The position numbers and the translations under genes are program-made. The notes beneath the pieces are model-generated. The model was not told the DNA's origin. It ran no database searches and was given only the letters and a program-made list of their open reading frames with translations. A DNA stretch of 64,000 bases from Archivesica marissinica (taxonomy: Eukaryota; Mollusca; Bivalvia; Venerida; Vesicomyidae). Every line of letters starts with the position of its first letter. The stretch's first letter is position 1. Positions 24,980 to 34,790 of this stretch are shown in pieces. The stretch is from contig CM026401.1 of assembly GCA_014843695.1 (NCBI GenBank), positions 28,145,051 to 28,209,050 on the forward strand, written 5' to 3'.

Positions 24980-25092
24980 CGATGACCATTAAACCTTAAA
25001 CTAAGATATTGAAAGTTTTGAGTGTTTATATCCAACCAGTGTTTGTTTTTGTACTTGTACATTTGGTAGTGTTGCCCATAGGCGTTGTATAT

Positions 25093-25455
25093 TTTGAGGA
25101 TGGTGCAATGATTCTTTTACGTGCACAGTGAGACCTGCACGGTGTAAAGCACCGACACGAGACCTGCACAGTGTAACGCATCGACACGAGACCTGCACAG
25201 TGTAAAGCACCGACACGAGACCTGCACAGTGTAAAGCACCGACACGAGACCTGCACGGTGTAAAGCACTGACACAAGACCTGCACGGTGTAAAGCACCGA
25301 CACAAGACCTGCACGGTGTAAAGCACCGACACGAGACCTGCACAGTGTAAAGCACCGACACGAGACCTGCACAGTGTAAAGCACCGACACGAGACCTGCA
25401 CAGTGTAAAGCACCGACACGAGACCTCGGTTTAAAGTCCCATCGAAAAGACTACA
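25093..25455 (+). repeat. Dispersed repeat family D, copy 2, with internal 29-bp expansion
   Basis: Opens TTTTGAGGATGGTGCAATGA and TTCTTTTACGTGCACAG, then the array, then GAGACCTCGGTTTAAAGTCC and CATCGAAAAGAC. The outer blocks match the unexpanded copy at 2316-2455. Confidence 0.85.
25128..25430. repeat. 29-bp minisatellite inside repeat D, about 10 copies
   Basis: Unit ACCTGCACAGTGTAAAGCAC plus CGACACGAG. The same segment exists once at 2390-2415 (GCACGGTGTACAGCACTGAC). Confidence 0.95.
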
Positions 25456-27094
25456 TTCTAGCAGTGTTTGTTATGTGTTATATACCGTTATATGTCCATG
25501 ATAATGTCGCCCACGCAAGGGTGTTTCACCCATCAGGGTGTTCGTTGTACTATCTGGTGTTAATAACTGCACAAGGCTGACGGTGATTTCCATTTTAATT
25601 CTTCTTTATTATTAATGTGTCCACCTCAGAATAATGCAACATTCATTGCAATACATAATTATATCCATTCATCGCGGGAATAACTCGCTTGGCAGTGAAG
25701 GTAACTTTAATGATTTTACTATCCCATTCTAAATTTTTGTCCCCAACCCCACTATATTATTTTGTCATTTTCGAAGTCCATCCAAAGGTCCTAAACATAC
25801 AAAAACTGCGACTCCTCATCATTTTTCTGTCTATATGCAGGTCCAGCATTATTTCCCATAATGCCTTGTCATACCTTTCATTGATTGACCGATCCATTAA
25901 CGGTATGCCCATTAAATTGGTTACTATTATTTAGGTCTGTGCATCCCATCATTGAACATTTAGTTACCTAACATCCTGTAGGAAGTATTTGGCACCTACT
26001 TATTATAATGCAAGCATGACTATTTTGTCTCAGACCAAGATGTTACCAGGAGGTTACTCAGCAAAGGGGACCATTCAATATCCATTATAAAGTAGTTATC
26101 AATTGATCCCTTTTGTGCAGCTTCCTCTGGCAGAGTGCAGAATACTGGTGTCTCTTAACATGGCTCTAAGTAATATGCAGTAGATTAATTACACTTAATA
26201 CATGAATATGTGTACACAATTGTAGAATACTGAATACTCTCAATATACTATATACATATATATATATATCTGTTCTGACCAGATGGTTACAATAATTAAT
26301 ATAATCCTTAGAAGTCATTAACACCTCTGGACTTATTATAATACACAAACTTGTGGCGAGGGATTCCATCAGGAATGAGGTTTCGAGAGTGATTAGTATA
26401 AGTTGTAAGAACTTGTTTCGCAATCGAGCTAAACTAAATTTGTATAAACTAAACAAATTTGTAGATTGCTGAATGCTAATTGTGACCTCAGCCCCAGGTG
26501 TGAACAAACGGATTAAATTTATAATTATCCAGTCAAAATCTATATAGGTCATATTGTATTTAATATATTGTAGTCATAATGCAGGATGTTTCAACCCTGT
26601 GTCTTTCATAAATTTCGACTTTCAATAGCATTTTGTAACAAATAAACCCAGTGGAATATGCACAACTGTAGTATGATATATAAATATTTGGGACACATTT
26701 ATTTAACTGAACTACTGCTACAGTTGTTAAGCATTGAGGTTACAAGATTTAGTGTGCATGCTATGTTCTATGCCTGTTGCATTATTTTGCTTTGGTAGAG
26801 ATTCAGAAAATAAAATGTGATAGAAATGTTTAGTTATCTCGGAGGTAACTGTGGGTGGTCAAAAACGTAAATAGTTAACCTGTTAAATCTGCTTCATAAG
26901 AAAAGAACTTAATTATTTTGAACAGTAAAATATAGGTTTTAAGGAAAATATGTAGAAGAAATACACTCCTTGACTTCCCCCTCTATTCATTAAATTGGCT
27001 AGAGGTTGAAGTGACCCCTACATTTTGAACCTAGATTACTCCTCCCCCCCCCCCTGGTGGTTTGTACATGACCATTTATGTCACTGCACAATAT
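25456..27094. other. Intronic sequence with an S3 fragment; no gene recognised
   Basis: Apart from the S3 copy at 26349-26465 and a short TA run near 26250-26268, it is single-copy AT-rich DNA. A 128-codon minus-strand open frame at 26166-26552 overlaps the SINE and has no family features. Confidence 0.5.
26349..26465 (+). mobile_element. SINE family S3 fragment
   Basis: GGCGAGGGATTCCATCAGGA, ATGAGGTTTCGAGAGTGATT, AAGAACTTGTTTCGCAATCG, AGCTAAACTAAATTTG. The 5' half is missing. Confidence 0.8.
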
Positions 27095-28115
27095 GACAGT
27101 AAAAAGTAATGAATGTTGAATCAAGTAAAACAGTATAAAGTAATGAATGTTGAATCAAGTAAAACAGTATAAAGTAATGAATGTTGAATCAAGTAAAACA
27201 GTATAAAGTAATGAATGTTGAATCAAGTAAAACAGTAAAAAGTAATGAATGTTGAATCAAGTAAAACAGTAAAAAGTAATGAATGTTGAATCAAGTAAAA
27301 CAGTATAAAGTAATGAATGTTGAATCAAGTAAAACAGTAAAAAGTAATGAATGTTGAATCAGTAAAAAGTATAAAACAGTAAAACATAAAGTAATGAATG
27401 TTGAATCAAGTAAAACAGTAAAAAGTAATGAATGTTGAATCAAGTAAAACAGTAAAAAGTAATGAATGTTGAATCAAGTAAAACAGTAAAAAGTAATGAA
27501 TGTTGAATCAAGTAAAACAGTAAAAAGTAATGAATGTTGAAAAGTAAAACAGTATAAAGTAATGAATGTTGAATCAAGTAAAACAGTAAAAAGTAATGAA
27601 TGTTGAATCAAGTAAAACAGTAAAAAGTAATGAATGTTGAATCAAGTAAAACAGTAAAAAGTAATGAATGTTGAATCAAGTAAAACAGTAAAAAGTAATG
27701 AATGTTGAATCAAGTAAAACAGTAAAACAGTAAAACAGTATTGAATGTTGAATCGAGTAAAACAGTAAAACAGTAAAACAGTAAAAAGTAATGAATGTTG
27801 AATCAAGTAAAACAGTATAAAGTAATGAATGTTGAATCAAGTAAAACAGTAAAACAGTATTGAATGTTGAATCGAGTAAAACAGTAAAACAGTAAAACAG
27901 TAAAACAGTAAAAAGTAATGAATGTTGAATCGAGTAAAACAGTAAAACAGTAAAACAGTAAAACAGTATTGAATGTTGAATCGAGTAAAACAGTAACAAG
28001 TAATGAATGTTGAATCGAGTAAAACAGTAAAACAGTATTGAATGTTGAATCGAGTAAAACAGTAAAACAGTAAAACAGTAAAAAGTAATGAATGTTGAAT
28101 CAAGTAAAACAAGTT
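27095..28115. repeat. 33-bp minisatellite with nested 8-bp repeat, about 30 copies
   Basis: Unit core AAGTAATGAATGTTGAATCA plus AGTAAAACAGTAA. In the right half the 8-bp piece AGTAAAAC is itself repeated two to five times between units. A subtype GTATTGAATGTTGAATCGAG is confined to 27730-28065. Confidence 0.95.
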
Positions 28116-28595
28116 ATAGTTTAAATATGATTGTCTTATTTAAAGACATTTATACATGCATAGTATACATAATGTAACATATATTGTCCATGGACAAGTA
28201 AGATATTTGGATATTTCGCCACCCCTATTTTACAGTATTAGATGACCTATTATACGGCCCTCCGGTTGATAATAAATAACATAACATTTATATTAAGTTG
28301 CCACTGCAAGAATGCATTTTGGCGACTATCAGTTGATGTTTAGTTATTAATTTAATTTAAATACTGAAGTGTTTGTAGTTGATTAGGCGGCTTGCATAAT
28401 AAGGACATATCTAGAAGCCTGTGTGGACGTCTCGCTCGTTTCCATCTTGAACTAATACTAATAGATTCTCTTGTGAGATTTGGCTGTCAAGACTTTATGG
28501 AAATTAATTATGAATAAACTCATTAATTATAAGATGGGTGTTGTTGCATAGTTTGTCTGACAATTAATGCTCTGTTTGTTGATACAATGAATGCA
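28116..28595. other. AT-rich spacer
   Basis: No gene or array recognised. ACAATTAATG at 28560-28569 may be the left target duplication of the SINE that follows. Confidence 0.45.
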
Positions 28596-29430
28596 TCCAG
28601 ACGGCTTGTGGAAGGTAGGTGGTTCTACTCGGGTGCCCGTCCGTGACTGAAGTACTGCTCAAAGGGGCACCCGGGTCTTCCTACACCAATATTAGCTGGA
28701 GAGTTGCTATATGACCTGAGGTGTTGGTGCACCCGGGTCTTCCTCCACCAATATTAGCTGGAGAGTTGCTATATGACCTGAGGTGTTGGTGCACCCGGGT
28801 CGTCCTCCACCAATATTAGCTGGAGAGTTGCTATATGACCTGAGGTGTTGGTGCACCTGGGTCGTCCTCCACCAATATTAGCTGGAGAGTTGCTATATGA
28901 CCTGAGGTGTTGGTGCACCTGGGTCGTCCTCCACCAATATTAGCTGGAGAGTTGCTATATGACCTGAGGTGTTGGTGCACCCGGGTCGTCCTCCACCAAT
29001 ATTAGCTGGAGAGTTGCTATATGACCTGAGGTGTTGGTGCACACGGGTCTTCCTACACCAATATTAGCTGGAGAGTTGCTATATGACCTGAGGTGTTGGT
29101 GCACTCGGGTCGTCCTACACCAATATTAGCTGGAGAGTTGCTATATGACCTGAGGTGTTGGTGCACCCGGGTCGTCCTCCACCAATATTAGCTGGAGAGT
29201 TGCTATATGACCTGAGGTGTTGGTGCACCCGGGTCTTCCTACACCAATATTAGCTGGAGAGTTGCTATATGACCTGAGGTGTTGGTGCACCCAGGTCGTC
29301 CTCCACCAATATTAGCTGGAGAGTTGCTATATGACCTGAGGTGTTGGTGCACCCGGGTCTTCCTACACCAATATTAGCTGGAGAGTTGCTATATGACCTG
29401 AGGTGTTGGTACAACTTTAAACCCCAAAAA
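28596..29430 (+). mobile_element. SINE family S2 copy inflated by a 62-bp array
   Basis: Starts within the S2 body (ACGGCTTGTGGAAGGTAGGT, GGTGCCCGTCCGTGACTGAA) and ends with the S2 3' end (GTTGGTACAACTTTAAACCC). Between them the segment CACCAATATTAGCTGGAGAG plus TTGCTATATGACCTG is amplified. Possible target duplication: ACAATTAATG at 28560-28569 and 29435-29444, continuing CTCT against GTCT. Confidence 0.85.
28663..29410. repeat. 62-bp minisatellite inside SINE S2, about 12 copies
   Basis: Unit core TGCACCCGGGTCGTCCTCCA plus CCAATATTAGCTGGAGAGTT. Every unit equals the 3' third of S2, so the array grew in place. Confidence 0.95.
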
Positions 29431-29474
29431 ACAAACAATTAATGGTCTCAAACTAGAGGGTAATATGGGAGTAT

Positions 29475-29715
29475 TTCTCCCTTGTATACCATGAAATTCT
29501 CACTTGTATACCATGACATTCTCACTTGTATACCATGAAATTCTCTCTTGTATACCATGAAATTATCCCTTGTATACCATGAAATTCTCCCTTGTATACC
29601 ATGAAATTCTCCCTTGTATACCATGAACTTCACCCATGTGTACCATGAACTTCTCCCTCGTGTACCATGAACTTCTCCCACGTGTACCATGAACTTCTCC
29701 CTTGTGTATCATGAA
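29475..29715. repeat. 22-bp minisatellite, about 11 copies
   Basis: Unit TACCATGAAATTCTCCCTTG plus TA. Its left flank (GAGGGTAATATGGGAG at 29456) resembles the left flank of the other 22-bp array at 31640. Confidence 0.93.
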
Positions 29716-29979
29716 TTTCTTCCTGTAACAGAGGTCCTGCTTTAAGTGATGCTAAATGTGATATTTGGCAACATGCAAGCTTGAATGTAAAAGAATCACA
29801 AAAACAAAAGTATGTAAATGAGATGTAAATGATATGTTAATGAGATGTAAATGAGATTTGTAAGTACATGTCGTAATAGACTATAGATGAACACACAACC
29901 AACAACGGTTCAAACTTGTGGCAGACGTTTTAGCCGGCTTCTCGTCTCCTTCAGGATGTATAATCTGTACAGATTGACC

Positions 29980-30200
29980 TGTCCTTGATGTTCCTGCCGT
30001 GTCAGCCCGAGAGGTAGCGAGTTTCAGCACCCTCGGAACCACAATGATGGTGTCCTTTAAGCAAGACTCTTAAATCTACATTGCTTATTCTCTCTACCTC
30101 ATGGCTAGGAATTCTATCAGGAACGAGGTCTCGAGAGCGATTAATCTAATGTTAGAAAACTTGTTTTGCACTGGAGCTAATATAAATTTGTATTAACTCA
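29980..30200 (+). mobile_element. SINE family S3 copy
   Basis: Contains GAGTTTCAGCACCCTCGG, then AAATCTACATTGCTTATTCT, CTATCAGGAACGAGGTCTCG, and CTTGTTTTGCACTGGAGCTA with ATATAAATTTG at the tail. The 5' head is diverged. Confidence 0.75.
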
Positions 30201-30213
30201 TTATTCAGTGCAA

Positions 30214-30283
30214 TGATATACTGTATAAATGATATTGCAAGACTGCTTGGTTGTATAAATGATATTGCAAGACTGCTTGGTTG
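30214..30283. repeat. 30-bp direct duplication
   Basis: TGTATAAATGATATTGCAAG plus ACTGCTTGGT, two perfect copies. Confidence 0.9.
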
Positions 30284-30469
30284 TGTATATTTTAGTGATT
30301 TAGAATTGTAGATCTTCGTGTTTTGTTGTATCAGGTTTTTACATAAAAGCCAGTTTGTTGTACAGGTTGCACACTGTGTATATGGACACACGCTTTCAAC
30401 ACTTAACAAAAATTCTATTAAAAATTACAATGTATATTCTTTTTCACAATTTGCGAAATTGAAAATGGC

Positions 30470-30845
30470 TCTAGTTCCTTAGAATCATTAAACTGTACTT
30501 GCTTAGAATCATTAAGCTGTAGGGGCTTATAATCATTAAACTAGTTGCTTAGAATCATTAAAATGTAATTGCTTAGAATCATCAAGCTGTAGAGGCTTAG
30601 AATCATTAAACTATAGTTGCTTAGAATCATTAAAATGTACTTGCTTAGAATCATTAAGCTGTATGGTCTTAGAATCATTAAACTATAGTTGCTTAGAATC
30701 ATTAAAATGTGCTTGCTTAGAATCATTAAGCTGTATGGTCTTAGAATCATTAAACTATAGTTGCTTAGAATCATTAAAATGTGCTTGCTTAGAATCATTA
30801 AGCTGTATGGTCTTAGAATCATTAAACTCTAGTTGCTTGGAATCG
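30470..30845. repeat. 24-bp minisatellite, about 16 copies
   Basis: Unit core GCTTAGAATCATTAAACTAT plus AGTT. A 72-bp higher-order trio (ACTATAGTT, AAATGTGCTT, AGCTGTATGGT) is repeated from about 30655. Confidence 0.93.
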
Positions 30846-31204
30846 TGATTGGGTAAGATATGTTTGGTATTCTATCTGCATCTGCATGTGTCTTATCATT
30901 GTGTGCATGTCAAGAACTATCAGCAGTGGAGGCATTTTATACATAACATTCATTTTATGTATCATGTTATTTCTCACAGTTTGTATGACTGCTACTGAAT
31001 ACTACAAATACTTGATTATAGATCACAAAAGAGTGCTCAGCGGGATCCTAACAAGAAATGTGTTCGCTTTTGAATTGCTCAGCTATGCTTTGACTATGAA
31101 AGAATGGAAGAAAAATATTAACATGATCATTTCTACTAATTGCCAGCTGTTAAGTTATGCTCTCTGTATTTTGTTTCATAGTACGAAAGTCATCCTAACA
31201 AATA
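30846..31204. other. Spacer with a 109-codon open frame, not called a gene
   Basis: A plus-strand frame at 30886-31215 has hydrophobic residues at its start but no family signature. It ends inside the MITE that follows and contains a duplicated LLSYAL. I regard it as chance. Confidence 0.4.
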
Positions 31205-31208
31205 TTAA

Positions 31209-31439
31209 CCCTTAACCTGCTGAATAAATTAAACGGAATGTGCAAACAACATAGATCCAGATCAGCCGCAGCGTAGCACCGCCTCTGATCAGGATCTATG
31301 TTGTTTGCTAATCAGATAAGTGTTTTAGCTCCACTATCCGAATAGCAAAGAGCATAGAGCCTGATGAGATGGCACATTCTGTGCCAGCTGATCTGGATCT
31401 ATGCTGTTTGCAAAAGTGACATGATTAGCAGGTTATGGG
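31209..31439. mobile_element. piggyBac-like MITE family A, best copy, 231 bp, two hairpins
   Basis: TTAA at 31205-31208 and 31440-31443. Terminal inverted repeats are CCCTTAACCTGCT and AGCAGGTTATGGG (one mismatch when complemented). Inside, 31242-31265 pairs with 31285-31308: 24 nt with one mismatch, around GCAAACAACATAGATCC. A second pair of arms follows at about 31344-31367 and 31387-31412. TTAA duplication and CCC termini are the piggyBac signature. No coding capacity. Confidence 0.88.
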
Positions 31440-31639
31440 TTAAAGAGAATAGTTTGAGAATGTTGCAAAATGAGAATGTTGCAAGGTGAAGGTATAGTTG
31501 TAGAATCTGGACTTGAGTTAGAGGGTGATATGGGAGAACTTGTCTCTCTCAAAGCTGCCCCACACTTCTTATTTTGAACTAGGAAAGAAGTTTTATTATA
31601 TAGCATATTTTGAAAACTTTACGTTGAGTCTACAAACTT

Positions 31640-33030
31640 CTCCCTATAATACCGTAAGCTTCTCCCTATAATACCATAAGCTTCTCCCTATAATACCGTA
31701 AGCTTCTCCCTATAATACCGTAAGCTTCTCCCTATAATACCTTAAGCTTCTCCCTATAATACCATAAGCTTCTCCCTATAATACCATAAGCTTCTCCCTA
31801 TAATACCGTAAGCTTCTCCCTATAATACCTTAAGCTTCTCCCTATAATACCATAAGCTTCTCCCTATAATACCATAAGCTTCTCCCTATAATACCATAAG
31901 CTTCTCCCTATAATACCGTAAGCTTCTCCCTATAATACCGTAAGCTTCTCCCTATAATACCGTAAGCTTCTCCCTATAATACCTTAAGCTTCTCCCTATA
32001 ATACCGTAAGCTTCTCCCTATAATACCTTAAGCTTCTCCCTATAATACCATAAGCTTCTCCCTATAATACCGTAAGCTTCTCCCTATAATACCTTAAGCT
32101 TCTCCCTAGAATACCATAAGCTTCTCCCTATAATACCATAAGCTTCTCCCTATAATACCGTAAGCTTCTCCCTATAATACCTTAAGCTTCTCCCTATAAT
32201 ACCGTAAGCTTCTCCCTATAATACCATAAGCTTCTCCCTATAATACCGTAAGCTTCTCCCTATAATACCGTAAGCTTCTCCCTATAATACCTTAAGCTTC
32301 TCCCTATAATACCATAAGCTTCTCCCTATAATACCATAAGCTTCTCCCTATAATACCGTAAGCTTCTCCCTATAATACCTTAAGCTTCTCCCTATAATAC
32401 CATAAGCTTCTCCCTATAATACCATAAGCTTCTCCCTATAATACCGTAAGCTTCTCCCTATAATACCGTAAGCTTCTCCCTATAATACCGTAAGCTTCTC
32501 CCTATAATACCTTAAGCTTCTCCCTATAATACCGTAAGCTTCTCCCTATAATACCTTAAGCTTCTCCCTATAATACCATAAGCTTCTCCCTATAATACCG
32601 TAAGCTTCTCCCTATAATACCTTAAGCTTCTCCCTAGAATACCATAAGCTTCTCCCTATAATACCATAAGCTTCTCCCTATAATACCGTAAGCTTCTCCC
32701 TATAATACCTTAAGCTTCTCCCTATAATACCGTAAGCTTCTCCCTATAATACCATAAGCTTCTCCCTATAATACCGTAAGCTTCTCCCTATAATACCATA
32801 AACTTCTCCCTATAATACCGTAAGCTTCTCCCTATAATACCTTAAGCTTCTCCCTAGAATACCATAAGCTTCTCCCTATAATACCATAAGCTTCTCCCTA
32901 GAATACCATAAGCTTCTCCCTATAATACCATAAGCTTCTCCCTAGAATACCATAAGCTTCTCCCTATAATACCATAAGCTTCTCCCTATAATACCATAAG
33001 CTTGTCCCTAGAATACCGTAAGCTTCTCCT
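31640..33030. repeat. 22-bp HindIII-type minisatellite, about 63 copies
   Basis: Unit TACCGTAAGCTTCTCCCTAT plus AA. Almost every unit contains the palindrome AAGCTT. Position 4 varies G/A/T in a pattern that itself repeats: the rare variant CCCTAGAATACC at 32105 recurs 528 bp later (24 units) near 32633. Confidence 0.97.
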
Positions 33031-33154
33031 AGTATGAGAGACTAACTGAAGCCCTGAGAATATATTTCTAACTTTGCTAACTCTGATTAAAGTTTGAGAT
33101 AGTCTTTTTTTATACTGATATCGAGATACCGTAATCCAGTTTTTACAACTTATA

Positions 33155-33300
33155 TTAATCACTCTTTATACCTCATTCTTGGTGGAATCCATCGCCACGA
33201 GGGAGAGAGAAGCAATGTGGAATTTAAATGCCTTGTTACCTAAGGGCACAAGTAACGTAACGGCTCCAGCGGTGCTCAAACTCCAGACCTTCAACAGTCA
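33155..33300 (-). mobile_element. SINE family S3 fragment, minus strand
   Basis: Minus strand gives GAAGGTCTGGAGTTTGAGCA, CATTGCTTCTCTCTCCCTCG, TGGCGATGGATTCCACCAAG and AATGAGG, the S3 body. Confidence 0.75.
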
Positions 33301-33359
33301 AGTGTCAGTGAGAGATTCAACAGTCAAAATTAATGTCTAACTAATGAGCAAAATGTTTG

Positions 33360-33480
33360 TGGCTCTACACAGGTTTTCACTTATGCTTATCACTGGTGCG
33401 ATATAGCAATAACTGTGCTGATGCCCTGTTAAACCAAATACTCACTCACTCACTCACTCACTCACTCACTCACATAACAC
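33360..33480 (+). mobile_element. SINE-like tail with CTCA microsatellite
   Basis: GGTGCGATATAGCAATAACT, then GTGCTGATGCCCTGTTAAAC, parallels the S1 3' end (GCGATATAGCCCGAAATGGT, GCTGATGCAGGCGTAAAAC). It is followed by about seven CTCA repeats at 33441-33472, where the A-rich tail would be. At 33540 TTGGTGCAACTTTAAGCCC looks like an S2 3' end, so two SINE tails lie close together. Confidence 0.6.
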
Positions 33481-34189
33481 TTATGCTTGTGACTTTATCC
33501 AGAGCCGATAATATGTCTTCTTTAATTAGTCGACAAGCTTTTGGTGCAACTTTAAGCCCTAAAGAAATGAAAGAAACATGCACCTGAGATTCCATTATAA
33601 GATATCTTGCAGGACAGGTGTAAGACTTCAAAAAGCTTTGCAAATTTGAATATTGGAATGAAATAGAAATAAAATCAGTATATCAAGTGATTAAAAGATC
33701 ATTTTATAAAATTAAAATTTGTTTTAACACCTGTGGCTGGTAATAAATTCTGCATGCAATCATGCAAATTATTGCACGTACAGGCTGTTGCTAATTTTGT
33801 AGCTACAAGAAAAGAATTGATGTATCAAAACAATGTTACAATCAACACAGTGTTAGCGATATCCTGAGTGCATTCTAAATCTAGGTGAAGCTGCCCAATG
33901 AGGCTCTGTCCTGGGTATACCTTCACTGCTTCCATATTTATACAACATCAGCACATGTCAAATCTCTGTATTCATGATCACCAAACCATCACATATATTA
34001 TGTCTGCAATTTTACATTTTCTCTATCAAAGCAGTGTCATGTGGTATTCATCATCTTCAGTGATAGCTCCAGTTACATCTGAAAATATAAAACATTTAAT
34101 AGCAATTTAAAATGAAACTTGATTAAATTTGATATTTTTGAAGTAATTTAGCTGCAAAGGAATATCATAAATGTGAAACTAGGGAAGTA

Positions 34190-34445
34190 TAGGAACTCGT
34201 GCTGAGCATTGACAAACACCAGATGATAATAGTGCAAGATCCTGGTAAACCCAGATTAGACCCATTGATATAAAGTATAAAGTATTGGAGCAAGTGCTGA
34301 GCCCTGAGGTACACCAGATGATAGAGTATTAAAATCTAAGGAATATACATCTTATCTTTCACTTGTAAAATGCATAACAAGTTGATATTGACTGAACATT
34401 TTTCTGTGATGTTATTTCGAAACCCACCTAAAATGCAAGACCTTA
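34190..34445 (-). pseudogene. Non-LTR retrotransposon reverse transcriptase relic, minus strand
   Basis: The minus strand at 34298-34315 encodes GVPQGS within SSGVPQGSALAPILY. A one-base frameshift then leads to YINGSNLGLPG. Family knowledge: [SC]GVPQGSxLGPxLFxxYIND is the core motif of LINE reverse transcriptases. Upstream on the minus strand GFEITSQKNVQSI matches the position of the WF-x-YL-x-R-x-Q motif. There are a stop codon and frameshifts, and the GVPQGS block has a diverged duplicate at 34190-34236. It is dead sequence. Confidence 0.72.
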
Positions 34446-34648
34446 ATAAAACCGAATTTGACAGGGGAAATAGCTATGGAATATAACGATTATACTGGAG
34501 TACAGCACATTTGCAGTTTAAAATGTGTGTACATTTTTCCGTTTCTATTCAATATGTATCTTACTATGATCATATAGATGAGTATTACAGTTACAGTCTA
34601 TAAAATGGTGAAGAACGATTATTTAGTTGTAAATATTTCTATTTGCAG

Positions 34649-34784
34649 GGTGAATTGGTTGAGTATTATTATTTTTGGAAGAAGACGCCAGCTGCAGCAG
34701 TGAATCGTCCGCATCGACGTCACCGAAGACACGGTGTCAAACGTGCTACAACCAGATCTCAACGGCCAGCAAGCAGCGAGTTTT
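34649..34784 (+). CDS. RERE: RERE/Atrophin homologue, internal exon: end of SANT domain plus basic linker
   Basis: Seen: a pyrimidine-rich acceptor ending in TTTGCAG precedes the exon and the donor GTAAGT follows it at 34785. The 136-nt exon opens in phase 0 and ends in phase 1. It encodes 45 residues beginning [14 protein letters not shown], then an Arg/His-rich stretch (RPHRRHRRH), and ends RPASSEF. Family knowledge: RERE/Atrophin proteins are nuclear co-repressors with BAH, ELM2, SANT and GATA zinc-finger domains. Their SANT domain ends in a G-E/D-L-x-x-[FY]YYxWKKTPEAA segment followed by RAHRRHRR and then SSEFLDLSSAS. The final T of this exon plus the first TG of the exon at 51023 makes the Leu codon of SSEF-L-DLSSAS, which fixes the join. 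MTA proteins share the ELM2-SANT-GATA order, but their linker differs. The exon with the start of SANT was not found upstream in the window. Confidence 0.94.
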
Positions 34785-34790
34785 GTAAGT

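Larger units (their letters stand above)
1..34648 (+). other. Probable upstream RERE intron (no exon recognised)
   Basis: The first exon seen starts in mid-SANT domain, so the gene must begin upstream. I looked in the single-copy stretches for the preceding SANT exon (expected to encode KNFF and RKELLP-like residues and to end in phase 0) and found none. If nothing was missed, the whole segment is one intron of more than 34 kb. The assembly gap at 183-1182 could hide an exon. Confidence 0.6.
33031..34648. other. Intronic sequence upstream of the SANT exon, with TE relics
   Basis: Holds an S3 fragment (33155-33300), SINE tails with a CTCA microsatellite (33360-33580) and a reverse transcriptase relic (34190-34445). 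The remaining sequence is AT-rich, and no exon was recognised before 34649. Confidence 0.55.

Noticed and set aside
30886..31215. 109-codon frame with a hydrophobic start
   Set aside because: It ends inside a MITE, contains a local duplication (LLSYAL) and has no family signature. Single-copy AT-rich introns produce frames of this size by chance.
31640..33030. Centromeric satellite
   Set aside because: A 22-bp unit in a 1.4-kb block inside the intron region of a single-copy gene is a minisatellite. Nothing indicates megabase-scale satellite DNA here.
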